Source of the DNA: Xanthomonas rydalmerensis
GTDB lineage: Bacteria; Pseudomonadota; Gammaproteobacteria; Xanthomonadales; Xanthomonadaceae
Assembly: GCF_033170385.1 (NCBI RefSeq)
Contig: NZ_CP126170.1
Span: 1,140,001 to 1,204,000, forward strand
Reading direction: 5' to 3'
Length of the DNA stretch: 64,000 nt
In this document: piece after piece, positions 7,767 through 16,122 of the stretch
Layout: every line of letters begins with the position of its first letter
How positions within the stretch are numbered: position 1 is the first letter of the stretch
Notes under the pieces: generated by a model
What the model saw: the letters and a program-made list of their open reading frames with translations, nothing else
Told to the model about the DNA's origin: nothing
Databases searched by the model: none
Position numbers and translations under genes: made by a program

Positions 7767-9779
7767 TCAGTGCGACGGCGGCGCCTCGCCATCGCTGCGC
7801 ACCAGCAGCACGGGGATCTCGCTGCGACGATGCATGTCCCTGCGCGTGGGCACCGCGTGCAGCGCTTCGGTCACCGCGGTGAGCGCGGGATCGGCGCCGC
7901 GCAGCGGCCGCCACAACCCGATCAGGTTGAAGTGGCGTTCGTAGCGCAGGCTCTGCGCGCTGCCCAGCCACAGCGGCACGTTGCCCGGCTGCAGGCGGGC
8001 CGGCGCCGGCCACAGGCGCAGCGCGTACAGCTCGTCCGGATTCGGGCCGGGGCGCAGCATCAGCAGCGATTCCACCCGCGTGTCCAGCGTCGCCGGCAGC
8101 ACCGGCACCTGCGCGGGCGTGGCCTTGTAGTCGAGCAACTGCAGCGCCTGCTGCCAGCCGGCCTGCGGCTGCACGCGCCAGCCGGCCGCTTCGAGCTGGC
8201 GCTGCAGCGGCGCCAGCGGCCCGGCCACCTGGATGTCCAGCGGCCAGCGCTGGTCGTCGTCGAACTCGTTACGCCGCGACGGCAGCATCCGCCAGTCGTG
8301 CTGCCACCAGGCCGCGTCCGCCAGCTGCGTCACCTGCGGCGGCGGCGGTTCGAACTTGGCCAGCTTGCGTTCCAGCTGGCGCGGCGCGTACCACAGCGCG
8401 GCGATCGCGAAGCCACCGTAGAACAGCCAGGCCAGCGGCTTCATCCAGAACCCGCGGTTGAAGCGGCGGCGGTAGGCGATGCCCAGCACCAGCAGCCAGA
8501 AGATGCCGAACAGCATGCCGCCGACCACGTCGCTGAGCCAGTGCGCGCCCAAGTACAGGCGGGCGAAGCCGATCAGGGTCACCACCGCGCCCGACAGCAG
8601 GTACGGCCACACCCGCGAGCGCCCCGGCAGCTCGCGCGCGATCAGCACCGCGAAGAAGCCGAAGCTGATGGTGGCCATGGTCACCGCCACCGAAGGGAAG
8701 CCGAAGCCGCTGCTGGCCGCCGGCGGGCGTACCACGTGCACGGTGGCGCCGAGCAGCTTGGTCAGGGCCAGGCCGAACGCCAGCGCCGCCAGCCAGTGCG
8801 CCGCGGCCATCCAGCGCCGGCGCCAGGCCAGGTAGAGCAGGCCCAGCGCGGTCGGCGGCACCAGCACCTGCCAGTTGCCGAGCGAGGCCAGGGCGGTCAT
8901 CGGGTAGTCGGCCAGCGGGTTGCGCAGGGCCAGCATCAGGTCGTGCACCGCCAGGTCCAGGCGCAGCGGCTCGCCGTGCGCCACCACCACCATCAGCAGC
9001 GCGAACCAGCCCCAGCCCAGCGCCAGCAGCATCACCGCCAGCATCGCCAGCGGCACCGATTCGCGGCGCTGCGGGTCGAACACCGCGATCGAATAGCGGC
9101 CCAGCACCGGATGCCGGCGCGACCAGTCCAGCGCCCGCGCCAGCAGCGCGTCCATGTGCCCGGCCGACCAGCGGTAGCCGTACAGCACGATCGCCCACAC
9201 CAGGCCCAGCGCCAGCGCCAGCAGGCCCAGCACCAGGAACAGGCGCCCGGCGACCGCGGCCACTGCGTCGTAGGCTTGGCCCAGCAGCCAGCCCGGTCCA
9301 AGGAACAGCAGCGACCAGGTCACCGCGGCCACGCTGCTGGGCAGCAGATAGCGCCGCAGCGGCATCTTCATCATGCCCGCCACCGCCGGCACGAACGGAC
9401 GGATGGCGCCGACGTAGCGCGCCACCAGGATGCTCTTGAAGGCATTGCGGCGGAACATCGCCTCGCCGCGGTCGAGCAGCTGCGGGTAGCGCCGGAACGG
9501 CCAGTAGGTGCGCAACCGGTCGCCCCAGCGGTAACCGACCCAGTAACTGAGCGCATCGCCGATCAGCGCGCCGAGCGCGGCGCTGACCACCGCATACGGG
9601 CCGGAGATCTGGCCCAGGCCGATCAGCACGCCGATCGCGAACAGCAGCGGCAGCGCCGGCACCAGGGTGCCGAGGATGATGACCGCATCGCAGAACGCAA
9701 TGGCGAAGATGACCGCGCCGGCCAGGATGGGGTGTGCTGCGATCCACTCCAGCGTGGCATCGGTCCATGAGGCATTCAT
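7767..9779 (-). CDS. DedA-PAP2-LssY-type membrane protein
   Basis: A 670-residue integral membrane fusion. Residues ~1-200 are a DedA/SNARE-associated domain (F-x-A-x-x-G-A-x-x-G-D-x-x-x-Y-x-x-G pattern and an R-Y-V-G-A-I-R-P-F motif, typical of lipid carriers). Residues ~230-460 are a PAP2 domain, and the C-terminal ~200 residues form a soluble LssY-like domain. The third PAP2 motif is recognisable (G-A-H-W-L-S-D), but the second reads F-P-S-V-A-V where phosphatases have P-S-G-H, so the general-acid histidine is absent. Lipid phosphate hydrolysis is therefore uncertain; undecaprenyl-phosphate or lipid handling is family inference. The ATG at 9779 starts the DedA domain cleanly. Confidence 0.85.
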   Translation of the reverse strand: MNASWTDATLEWIAAHPILAGAVIFAIAFCDAVIILGTLVPALPLLFAIGVLIGLGQISGPYAVVSAALGALIGDALSYWVGYRWGDRLRTYWPFRRYPQLLDRGEAMFRRNAFKSILVARYVGAIRPFVPAVAGMMKMPLRRYLLPSSVAAVTWSLLFLGPGWLLGQAYDAVAAVAGRLFLVLGLLALALGLVWAIVLYGYRWSAGHMDALLARALDWSRRHPVLGRYSIAVFDPQRRESVPLAMLAVMLLALGWGWFALLMVVVAHGEPLRLDLAVHDLMLALRNPLADYPMTALASLGNWQVLVPPTALGLLYLAWRRRWMAAAHWLAALAFGLALTKLLGATVHVVRPPAASSGFGFPSVAVTMATISFGFFAVLIARELPGRSRVWPYLLSGAVVTLIGFARLYLGAHWLSDVVGGMLFGIFWLLVLGIAYRRRFNRGFWMKPLAWLFYGGFAIAALWYAPRQLERKLAKFEPPPPQVTQLADAAWWQHDWRMLPSRRNEFDDDQRWPLDIQVAGPLAPLQRQLEAAGWRVQPQAGWQQALQLLDYKATPAQVPVLPATLDTRVESLLMLRPGPNPDELYALRLWPAPARLQPGNVPLWLGSAQSLRYERHFNLIGLWRPLRGADPALTAVTEALHAVPTRRDMHRRSEIPVLLVRSDGEAPPSH

Positions 9780-9930
9780 CGGGCGATTATAGAGGGCAGG
9801 CGATGACGGTCTGTCCACGCCGCGGCAACGCCCGCCGCGGCGGCCCGCACCGTTCGGATCCTCCAGGTCCCACCGCGCTGCGGCAGCCCGTCGCAAGGCG
9901 AGGGCGACGCCGCACGGCCGTCGCGACGGC

Positions 9931-11322
9931 TCATGCCAACGGCGGCAGCAGGTTCAGCAACAGCACCATCCCCAGCCCCACCAGCGCCACGATGGATTGC
10001 ACCACCGAGATCGTCTTGGTCGCCTCGCCCATGCTCATGCCGAAGGATTCCTTCACCAGCCAGAAGCCGGCATGGTTGGCGTAGTTGAAGAACAGCGAGC
10101 CGCAGCCGATGGACAGCGCCAGCAACGGCAGATTGAGCGTGGGTTCGGCGCTGCCGAGCGGCGCCAGCAATCCCGCGGCGCCCACCACGCCGACCGTCGC
10201 CGAGCCGGTGGACACCGACAGCAGCATCGAGATCAGCCAGCCCAGCAGCAGCGGCGACAACGCCAATTGCTGGCTCATGTGCACGATCGCATCGCCCACA
10301 TGGGCATCGGTGAGCACCTGCTGAAAGGCGCCGCCGCCGGCGATGATCAGCAGCACGCCGGCGACGGGCTTGACGCTGTCGCCCAGGGTCTTGCGCAGCG
10401 CGGCCGGCGCACCCGGCCGCAACGCGACCTGCGCGAACAGCACGCCCAGCAGCATCGCGACGATGGGGTGGCCGACGAAGGCCGTGGCATGCAGTACTGC
10501 CGAATCCTTGCGCAACAGCATCTCGGCCACGGCGTGGCACAGCATCAGCAGGGCCGGCGCCAGCGCCGCCAGCACGCCCAGGCCGAAGGCCGGCGGCGTG
10601 CGTTGTGCGGATGCGTCACCGTCCTCGGCGTCGGCCGACGCGTACTGTGCCAGCAGCGCCGCGTCCGGCTCGGCCTGGATATGTCGCGCGATGTAGCGGC
10701 CGTACAGCGGTCCGGCCAGGACGATGGCCGGAATGGCCGCGATGAAGCCGTAGAGCATGGTGGCGCCCACGCTGGTCCCCAGCGTGGCGATGGCGGTGAG
10801 CGGGCCAGGATGCGGCGGCACCATGCCGTGCATGGCGGCGAGGGCGGCGATGACCGGGACGCCCACGTAGGCATAGGCCGAGCCGCTGACCTGGCGCTGC
10901 GCTTGCAGCTTGCGGGCCACGCCGAAGATCAGCGGCAGCAGGATCACCAGGCCGACCTCGAAGAACATGGGAATGCCGACGATGAAGGCGACACCCGCCA
11001 TGGCCCAGGGCAGCGCGCGTGGCGAGGCGCGGCGCAGGATCGCGTTGGCCAGCGTGTCGGTCACGCCCGCCTGCGCCAACAGCTTGCCGAGCATCGCGCC
11101 CAGTGCCACCACCAGGCCCACCGCCCCCAGCGTCTTGCCCGCCCCGGTGGCGACGGCGTGCAGCAGCGCGTCCATCGGCATGCCGACGACCAGGCCGGTG
11201 GCCAGCGACACCAGCAGCAGCGCCAGCAGCGGATGCAGCTTGGGGCGCGCCACGATCAGCAGGACCAGGGCGATGACGCTGAAGAGTGCGGTGAACAGCA
11301 GGAACAGGTCGTTGGAGCTCAT
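9931..11322 (-). CDS. Gluconate:H+ symporter family permease
   Basis: A 463-residue polytopic inner-membrane protein of the GntP family, which imports gluconate or related sugar acids with protons. Features are the opening hydrophobic helices, the G-A-M-L-G-K-L-L segment, the V-P-P-H-P-G-P loop near residue 180 and the C-terminal S-V-S-T-G-S-A-T-V-G and F-N-Y-A-N-H-A-G-F-W-L-V-K motifs, all characteristic of GntT/GntP. The ATG at 11322 gives the standard N-terminus. No gluconate kinase or regulator is adjacent, so the exact substrate is not shown. Confidence 0.88.
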   Translation of the reverse strand: MSSNDLFLLFTALFSVIALVLLIVARPKLHPLLALLLVSLATGLVVGMPMDALLHAVATGAGKTLGAVGLVVALGAMLGKLLAQAGVTDTLANAILRRASPRALPWAMAGVAFIVGIPMFFEVGLVILLPLIFGVARKLQAQRQVSGSAYAYVGVPVIAALAAMHGMVPPHPGPLTAIATLGTSVGATMLYGFIAAIPAIVLAGPLYGRYIARHIQAEPDAALLAQYASADAEDGDASAQRTPPAFGLGVLAALAPALLMLCHAVAEMLLRKDSAVLHATAFVGHPIVAMLLGVLFAQVALRPGAPAALRKTLGDSVKPVAGVLLIIAGGGAFQQVLTDAHVGDAIVHMSQQLALSPLLLGWLISMLLSVSTGSATVGVVGAAGLLAPLGSAEPTLNLPLLALSIGCGSLFFNYANHAGFWLVKESFGMSMGEATKTISVVQSIVALVGLGMVLLLNLLPPLA

Positions 11323-11443
11323 GGGGGAGATGCCGCGTGGATCGCTCGCAAGCTTAGCGTGCTCTCTCACCCGGCTGGGTCGATGACCCATGACGATGGC
11401 CTGGCAGGGCACCGGTCCGCCGCGCAAACGGCAGCGCACGCTC

Positions 11444-11449
11444 TACACT
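11444..11449 (+). promoter_or_regulatory. -10 box for a likely leaderless transcript
   Basis: TACACT ends 6 bases before the ATG at 11456 and no Shine-Dalgarno sequence is present, so transcription would begin at or next to the A of the start codon. The -35 region is weak. Confidence 0.45.
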
Positions 11450-11455
11450 GGCCGG

Positions 11456-12118
11456 ATGCCCGCCGCCGCTCCCCGCACCGTCCAGATCCTCAAGGCCGAC
11501 AGCTTCGGTCGCATCCTGCTGCTGGGCGAGGGCGAGGCGCGTTTCGTGCGCCGCGATCTCACCGCCTCGCCGTGGTGGCTGCGGCTGCCGGCGTGGTGGC
11601 TGGCGCGGCGCGAGGCGCTCGCCTTGCGGCACTTGGACGGCATGGCCGCGACGCCGCAACTGCGCGGCTGGGACGGCACCTTTCTGGATCGCAGCTACCT
11701 GGACGGCGCGGCGATGTACCAGCGCCCGCCGCGCGGCGACCTAGCCTATTTCCGCGCCGCGCGGCGCCTGCTGCAGCAGGTGCACCGGCGCGGCGTGGCG
11801 CACAACGATTTGGCCAAGGAAGCGAACTGGCTGGTACTGGCGGACGGCAGCCCGGCGCTGATCGATTTCCAGCTTGCCGTGCGCGGTGCGCCGCGCTCGC
11901 GCTGGATGCGCCTGCTGGCGCGCGAGGATCTGCGCCACCTGCTCAAGCACAAGCGCATGTACTGCGCGCACGCGCTCACCCCGATCGAGCGGCGCTTGCT
12001 CAAGCGCCATTCCTGGGTGCGCGAACTGTGGTTCGCCAGCGGCAAGCCGGTGTACCGCTTCGTGACCCGGCGCCTGCTCAAGTGGGAAGACAACGAGGGG
12101 CAGGGGCCGAAGCCCTGA
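11456..12118 (+). CDS. Small RIO/Kdo-kinase-like protein kinase fold protein
   Basis: A 220-residue protein with the core of a kinase fold. H-N-D-L-A-K-E-A-N-W matches the catalytic H-x-D-x-x-x-x-N loop, and I-D-F-Q-L-A matches the metal-binding D-F-x motif. The N-terminal lobe is abbreviated, with R-R-D-L-T and a basic amphipathic W-W-L-R-L-P-A-W-W-L segment near residues 35-47. Similar proteins are annotated as serine/threonine kinase RIO-type or as lipopolysaccharide core kinases. The substrate is unknown, and a peripheral membrane role suggested by the Trp/Arg helix is inference. A longer start at 11390 is possible, but the -10 box at 11444 favours 11456. Confidence 0.7.
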   Translation: MPAAAPRTVQILKADSFGRILLLGEGEARFVRRDLTASPWWLRLPAWWLARREALALRHLDGMAATPQLRGWDGTFLDRSYLDGAAMYQRPPRGDLAYFRAARRLLQQVHRRGVAHNDLAKEANWLVLADGSPALIDFQLAVRGAPRSRWMRLLAREDLRHLLKHKRMYCAHALTPIERRLLKRHSWVRELWFASGKPVYRFVTRRLLKWEDNEGQGPKP

Positions 12119-12123
12119 AGCGC

Positions 12124-12245
12124 CGGGATTCGGGATTGGGGATTGGGGATTGGCAAGAGCGGATGGCTGCCGTCTGAGGCTGTCATGGCGCAGACGGCAA
12201 AGGCGCTAAGCTTTGGCGAATCCCCATTCCCGAATCCCCAATCCC
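12124..12245. repeat. Paired inverted GGGATT heptamer arms, locus A
   Basis: Left arm 12124-12153 (GGGATTC/GGGATTG units) begins 5 bp after the kinase-like gene stop. Right arm 12218-12245 is the complementary orientation and ends at the start codon of the next gene. Confidence 0.8.
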
Positions 12246-13061
12246 GTGACCTTACAAGGCAAAACCCTCCTAATCACCGGTGCCTCGCGCGGCATCGGGC
12301 TGGCGATCGCGCTGCGTGCGGCGCGCGATGGTGCCAACGTGGCGATCGCGGCGAAGTCGGCGGTGCCCAATCCCAAGCTGCCCGGCACCATCCACAGCGC
12401 AGCGGCGGAGGTGGAGGCGGCCGGCGGGCGCGCGCTGGCGCTGAAGTGCGATATCCGCGAAGAGGAACAGGTACGCGCGGCGGTGGCAGCGACGGTGGAG
12501 GCCTTCGGCGGCATCGACATCCTGGTCAACAACGCCAGCGCGATCTGGCTGCGCGGGGCGCTGGACACGCCGATGAAGCGCTTCGACCTGATGCAGCAGG
12601 TCAACGCGCGCGGCAGTTTCTTGTGCGCGCAGGCCTGCCTGCCGCATCTGCTGCGCAGCGCCAACCCGCACATCCTGACCCTGGCGCCGCCGCCGTCGCT
12701 CGATCCCAAGTGGTGGGCGCCGCATACCGGCTACACCCTGGCCAAGATGGGCATGAGCTTCGTCACCCTGGGCCTGGCCGGCGAGTTCGGTCCGCAGGGC
12801 GTGGCGGTGAATGCGCTGTGGCCGCGCACGCTGATCGCCACCGAGGCGCTGAACATGATCCCCGGCGTCGAGGCCGGCAATGGCCGCCGTCCGGAGATCA
12901 TGGCCGACGCCGCGCACGCGGTGCTGACCCGGCCGGCCGCCGGCTTCCATGGCCAGTTCCTGATCGACGACGCGGTGCTGGCGGAGGCCGGCGTGCACGA
13001 TCTGTCCGGTTATGCGCTGGATCCGGCGCAGCCATTGCTGCCGGACCTGTTCCTGGACTAA
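12246..13061 (+). CDS. Short-chain dehydrogenase/reductase (HSDL2-like)
   Basis: A 271-residue NAD(P)-dependent oxidoreductase of the SDR family. The cofactor motif T-G-A-S-R-G-I-G is near residues 10-17, N-N-A-S near 96-99, and the catalytic Y-T-L-A-K near 165-169. The sequence resembles hydroxysteroid-dehydrogenase-like protein 2, including the insertion A-A-K-S-A-V-P-N-P-K-L-P-G-T-I. Substrate unknown. The start is unclear: GTG at 12246 starts right at the conserved L-Q-G-K-T segment but has only repeat sequence upstream, while an in-frame TTG at 12213 would add repeat-encoded residues. Confidence 0.85.
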   Translation: MTLQGKTLLITGASRGIGLAIALRAARDGANVAIAAKSAVPNPKLPGTIHSAAAEVEAAGGRALALKCDIREEEQVRAAVAATVEAFGGIDILVNNASAIWLRGALDTPMKRFDLMQQVNARGSFLCAQACLPHLLRSANPHILTLAPPPSLDPKWWAPHTGYTLAKMGMSFVTLGLAGEFGPQGVAVNALWPRTLIATEALNMIPGVEAGNGRRPEIMADAAHAVLTRPAAGFHGQFLIDDAVLAEAGVHDLSGYALDPAQPLLPDLFLD

Positions 13062-13239
13062 GGCCCGGCGTGGTCGGCTGACCGGACGCGATGCGGCTGC
13101 GCGCTTCGGGCAAGGACGACATGGATCGAACGATCGCGGCGCGCCGCGAAAACGCTCTGTTCCACCTAATCGCCGTTGGCGCCGCAATGACGGCGTGCGG
13201 CGCGGCTATGCTGCCGGGGTCTTCACGCCACCGCCGCCT

Positions 13240-14400
13240 ATGCCCGCTCCTGTCGCCGTCGCCTTGCCGCGTCTTCCCGAGTCCCGTCACGCCGTCCATG
13301 CCGATCTCAGCGACAACGAGCGGCACATGCTCGATCGCCTGCGCCTGGCCGGCACCGCCACCCGTGCCGATCTCAGCCGCAGCACCGGGCTGACCGTGCA
13401 GTCGGCGGTGCGCCTGGTCGACGCGCTGGCCGAGCGCGGCCTGGTCGCGATCGGCGCCTCGCTGGCGCATGCGGGCCGCGGCAAGCCGGGCGCGGGCATC
13501 GCGCTCAATCCCGGCTACGGCCACACCGTCGGCTATGCGATCGCGACCGACGCGCTGTCGCTGGCGCTGCTGGATTTCAGCGGACAGATCCGCGCCACCG
13601 CCGAGCATGCGCTGCGTTCGACCGAGCCGGCCGCGCTGCTGGCGCAACTGCGCGAGGCCGATGCCGCGCTGACGGCCTCTGCCGGTGCCGGGCTCGGTCC
13701 GCGCCTGGGTGCGGGCGTGGCGATGACCGGCTTCTTCGTCGAGGACGGCGTGCACATGAACCCGCCCGAGCCGCTGCGTGCGCTGGGCGAGCTGTCGATC
13801 GGCGACTGGCTGGCCGAGGCGCTGGGGCTGCCGGTGTGGGTGGACAACGACGGCACGGTGGCGGCGGCGGGCGAGAGCCTGCTCGGCATCGGCCGCCAGT
13901 ACCGCGATTTCGCCTATCTGCACTTCAACTACGGCCTGGGCGGCGGCGTGGTGATCGACGGCGCCTGCCTGCGCGGCGCGCACGGCAACGCCGGCGAGTT
14001 CGCCGGCATGCTGCCGCAGCAGGGGCTGGAGCGCGGCACGCTGGAGCTGTTGCGGCAATTGCTGGCCGAGGACGGCATCGCGCTGCCCGACATCCGCGCG
14101 CTGCTGGCGGCCTACGATCCGGCGTGGCCGGCGATCGAGCGCTGGATCGCACGGGTCGCGCCGGGCCTGTCGCTGATCGTGTCGGCGATCGTGGCGATCT
14201 TCGATCCGCAGGCGGTGGTGTTCGGCGGGCGCATGCCGCGCGAACTGGCGACGCGGCTGATTCCGCACGTGCGCATCGACAACCAGCCGCGGCGCGGCCA
14301 GGCGCGGCCGTTGCCGCTGCTGCTGCCGGCCGCCGCCACCGCCGATGCCAGCGCGGTGGGCGCGGCGGCGCTGCCGTTGAAGGCCTGCTATTTCCGCTGA
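13240..14400 (+). CDS. ROK family transcriptional regulator / sugar kinase-like protein
   Basis: A 386-residue ROK protein with an N-terminal winged helix (residues ~20-80, T-R-A-D-L-S-R-S-T-G-L-T-V-Q-S-A-V) fused to a sugar-kinase-like domain. W-V-D-N-D-G-T-V-A-A-A-G-E near 204-216 contains the sugar-binding N-D pair, and G-L-G-G-G-V-V-I-D-G is the phosphate-binding stretch. The usual ROK zinc motif C-x-C-G-x-x-G-C-x-E is not present: after the H-G-N-A-G-E-F-A-G motif the sequence goes on without cysteines. It probably regulates a carbohydrate operon in response to a sugar; the ligand cannot be told. A TATGCT -10-like hexamer lies at 13207. Confidence 0.85.
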   Translation: MPAPVAVALPRLPESRHAVHADLSDNERHMLDRLRLAGTATRADLSRSTGLTVQSAVRLVDALAERGLVAIGASLAHAGRGKPGAGIALNPGYGHTVGYAIATDALSLALLDFSGQIRATAEHALRSTEPAALLAQLREADAALTASAGAGLGPRLGAGVAMTGFFVEDGVHMNPPEPLRALGELSIGDWLAEALGLPVWVDNDGTVAAAGESLLGIGRQYRDFAYLHFNYGLGGGVVIDGACLRGAHGNAGEFAGMLPQQGLERGTLELLRQLLAEDGIALPDIRALLAAYDPAWPAIERWIARVAPGLSLIVSAIVAIFDPQAVVFGGRMPRELATRLIPHVRIDNQPRRGQARPLPLLLPAAATADASAVGAAALPLKACYFR

Positions 14401-14502
14401 ACCGGTCGCCATGCCTGCACGCCGCCGGCGCTACCCTATGCGCCCTTTCCGCGCGCCATCGCGGCACGGTGCGCGCCTGATCCCCACCACGGAGCTGTCA
14501 CG

Positions 14503-14925
14503 ATGAAATATCTGCACGCCATGATCCGCGTCCACGACCTGGAGAAGACCAGCAAGTTCTTCACCGAAGGCCTGGGCCTGCACGAAACCCGCCGTATCGA
14601 GAACGAAGCCGGCAAGTTCACCTTGGTGTACTTCGGCGCCCCGCAGAACCCGGAGGCCGAGGTCGAACTGACCTACAACTGGGGCTCGGACGAGGACTAC
14701 GGCAGCGCCCGCAACTTCGGCCACCTGGCCTTCGAGGTCGACGACATCTACGCCCTGTGCGCGCACCTGCAGTCGCTCGGCGTGACCATCAACCGTCCGC
14801 CGCGCGATGGGCGCATGGCCTTCGTGCGCAGCCCCGACCTGATCTCGATCGAATTGCTGCAGAAGGGCGAAGCGCTGGCGCCGGCCGAGCCGTGGGCGTC
14901 GATGCCGAATACCGGCGTCTGGTAA
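14503..14925 (+). CDS. gloA: Lactoylglutathione lyase (glyoxalase I)
   Basis: A 140-residue VOC-fold enzyme that converts the methylglyoxal-glutathione hemithioacetal to S-D-lactoylglutathione, the first step of methylglyoxal detoxification. All four metal ligands can be placed: His5, Glu55 (in V-E-L-T-Y-N-W), His74 (in F-G-H-L-A-F) and Glu117 (in S-I-E-L-L). The short length matches the Ni2+-type bacterial enzymes. It follows the ROK gene by 102 bp and converges on the channel gene with only 4 bp between the two stop codons. Confidence 0.93.
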   Translation: MKYLHAMIRVHDLEKTSKFFTEGLGLHETRRIENEAGKFTLVYFGAPQNPEAEVELTYNWGSDEDYGSARNFGHLAFEVDDIYALCAHLQSLGVTINRPPRDGRMAFVRSPDLISIELLQKGEALAPAEPWASMPNTGVW

Positions 14926-14929
14926 TGGC

Positions 14930-15799
14930 TCAGGGCGCGGTATCGGGCAACGCCTGACCGCAGCCCCGGCAATAGCCGGCGTTGCGGTCGTGGCCTTGCA
15001 GGCCGCAGTGCGCGCAGGTGCGCTGATCCGGCGCGCGGCTGCGGTCGACATCGCGCAGGCTGTTGGCCAGTTCGGCGGTGTAGATCCCGGTGGGCACGGC
15101 GATGATGCTGTAGCCGATCAGGATCAGCACCGAGGTGATGGCGCGGCCCAGCGGCGTGAGCGGGGCGATGTCGCCGAAGCCGACCGTGGCCATCGTCACC
15201 ACCGCCCAGTACATCGCGGTGGGGATGCTGGTGAATCCGTTCGCTGGGCCTTCGACCACGTACATCAATGCGCCGAAGATCACCACCAGGGTGATCACCG
15301 TGAACAGGAACACGAACACCTTGCGCCGGCTGCGCCACAACGCGTCGACCAGTAGGCTGCTTTCCTCGACATAGCGGGTCAGCTTGAGGATGCGGAACAG
15401 CCGCAGCACCCGCAGCACGCGCACCACCAGCAGCGTCTGCGCGCCAGGCAGCAGAAACGAGATGTAGGTGGGCAAGGTCGACAACAGGTCGATCACGCCC
15501 CAGAAGCTCAGCGCGTAGCGCAGCGGCCGCTTCACCGTGGCCAGGCGCAACGCGTACTCGGCGGTGAACAGCGCGGTGAAGCCCCACTCCAGCACGTACA
15601 GGGTGTCCGCGTGGCGGGCGTGCAGCGCCGGCACGCTGTCGGCCAGGATCACCGCGACGCTGGCCAGGATCGCCGCGACCAGCAACAGGTCGAAGTTGCG
15701 CGACGCCCGGGTGTCGTGCCGATAGATGATGTCGAACCAACGGCGCCGCCAGCCGTGCTCGGTCGCCGGGGCGAGTTGGGAATCGAGGAAAAAGCGCAT
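14930..15799 (-). CDS. Voltage-gated potassium channel homologue with C-terminal zinc ribbon
   Basis: A 289-residue inner-membrane ion channel. Six hydrophobic segments are visible. Segment four carries the arginine repeat R-V-L-R-V-L-R-L-F-R-I-L-K-L (around 126-139), as in Kv voltage sensors. The pore loop has T-V-G-F-G-D at 205-210, the K+ selectivity filter in its G-F-G variant. After the last helix comes a short cytoplasmic tail with two C-x-x-C pairs (C-A-H-C and C-R-G-C), a likely zinc ribbon. K+ conduction and voltage gating are inferred from the filter and S4. What the zinc ribbon does is unknown. Confidence 0.88.
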   Translation of the reverse strand: MRFFLDSQLAPATEHGWRRRWFDIIYRHDTRASRNFDLLLVAAILASVAVILADSVPALHARHADTLYVLEWGFTALFTAEYALRLATVKRPLRYALSFWGVIDLLSTLPTYISFLLPGAQTLLVVRVLRVLRLFRILKLTRYVEESSLLVDALWRSRRKVFVFLFTVITLVVIFGALMYVVEGPANGFTSIPTAMYWAVVTMATVGFGDIAPLTPLGRAITSVLILIGYSIIAVPTGIYTAELANSLRDVDRSRAPDQRTCAHCGLQGHDRNAGYCRGCGQALPDTAP

Positions 15800-15895
15800 G
15801 CGCCCATGCTACCCGAGCCGCATTGCAGCCGCGGACGCGCACGCCGCGGCAGGCGGCGTCCTGATCGGATGCGACGCGGTTGCTGGAGAATCCCT

Positions 15896-15959
15896 TGTGG
15901 GAGGGGCTTCAGCCCCGACGCCGTAGCGCTGAAGCGTCGCGACTGAAGTCCCTCCCACA
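15896..15959. repeat. REP-type long palindrome, copy 1
   Basis: Arms TGTGGGAGGGGCTTCAGCCC and its near complement surround a short loop. It is the only recognisable item in the 323-bp gap between the channel and the aminotransferase, apart from the -10 box at 16088. Confidence 0.8.
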
Positions 15960-16087
15960 TGTCGAGCAACGGCGTGGTGGGGTTGCTGCGGCACGCGCGC
16001 GGGCGGCGGCGGTGTGGCACGGCAGCCGGCTGCCCCGTCGGTCCAGACGGCGGCCGGCAGTCGCCGGCCGTGCGCTGCCGACGGTCT

Positions 16088-16093
16088 TATAAT
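16088..16093 (+). promoter_or_regulatory. -10 box (TATAAT) upstream of the aminotransferase
   Basis: A perfect TATAAT lies 29 bases before the ATG at 16123; the -35 region is GC-rich and poor. The predicted leader is about 23 bases. Confidence 0.55.
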
Positions 16094-16122
16094 CGACTGC
16101 TCTCCCGCAGGATGTTCCCCCG

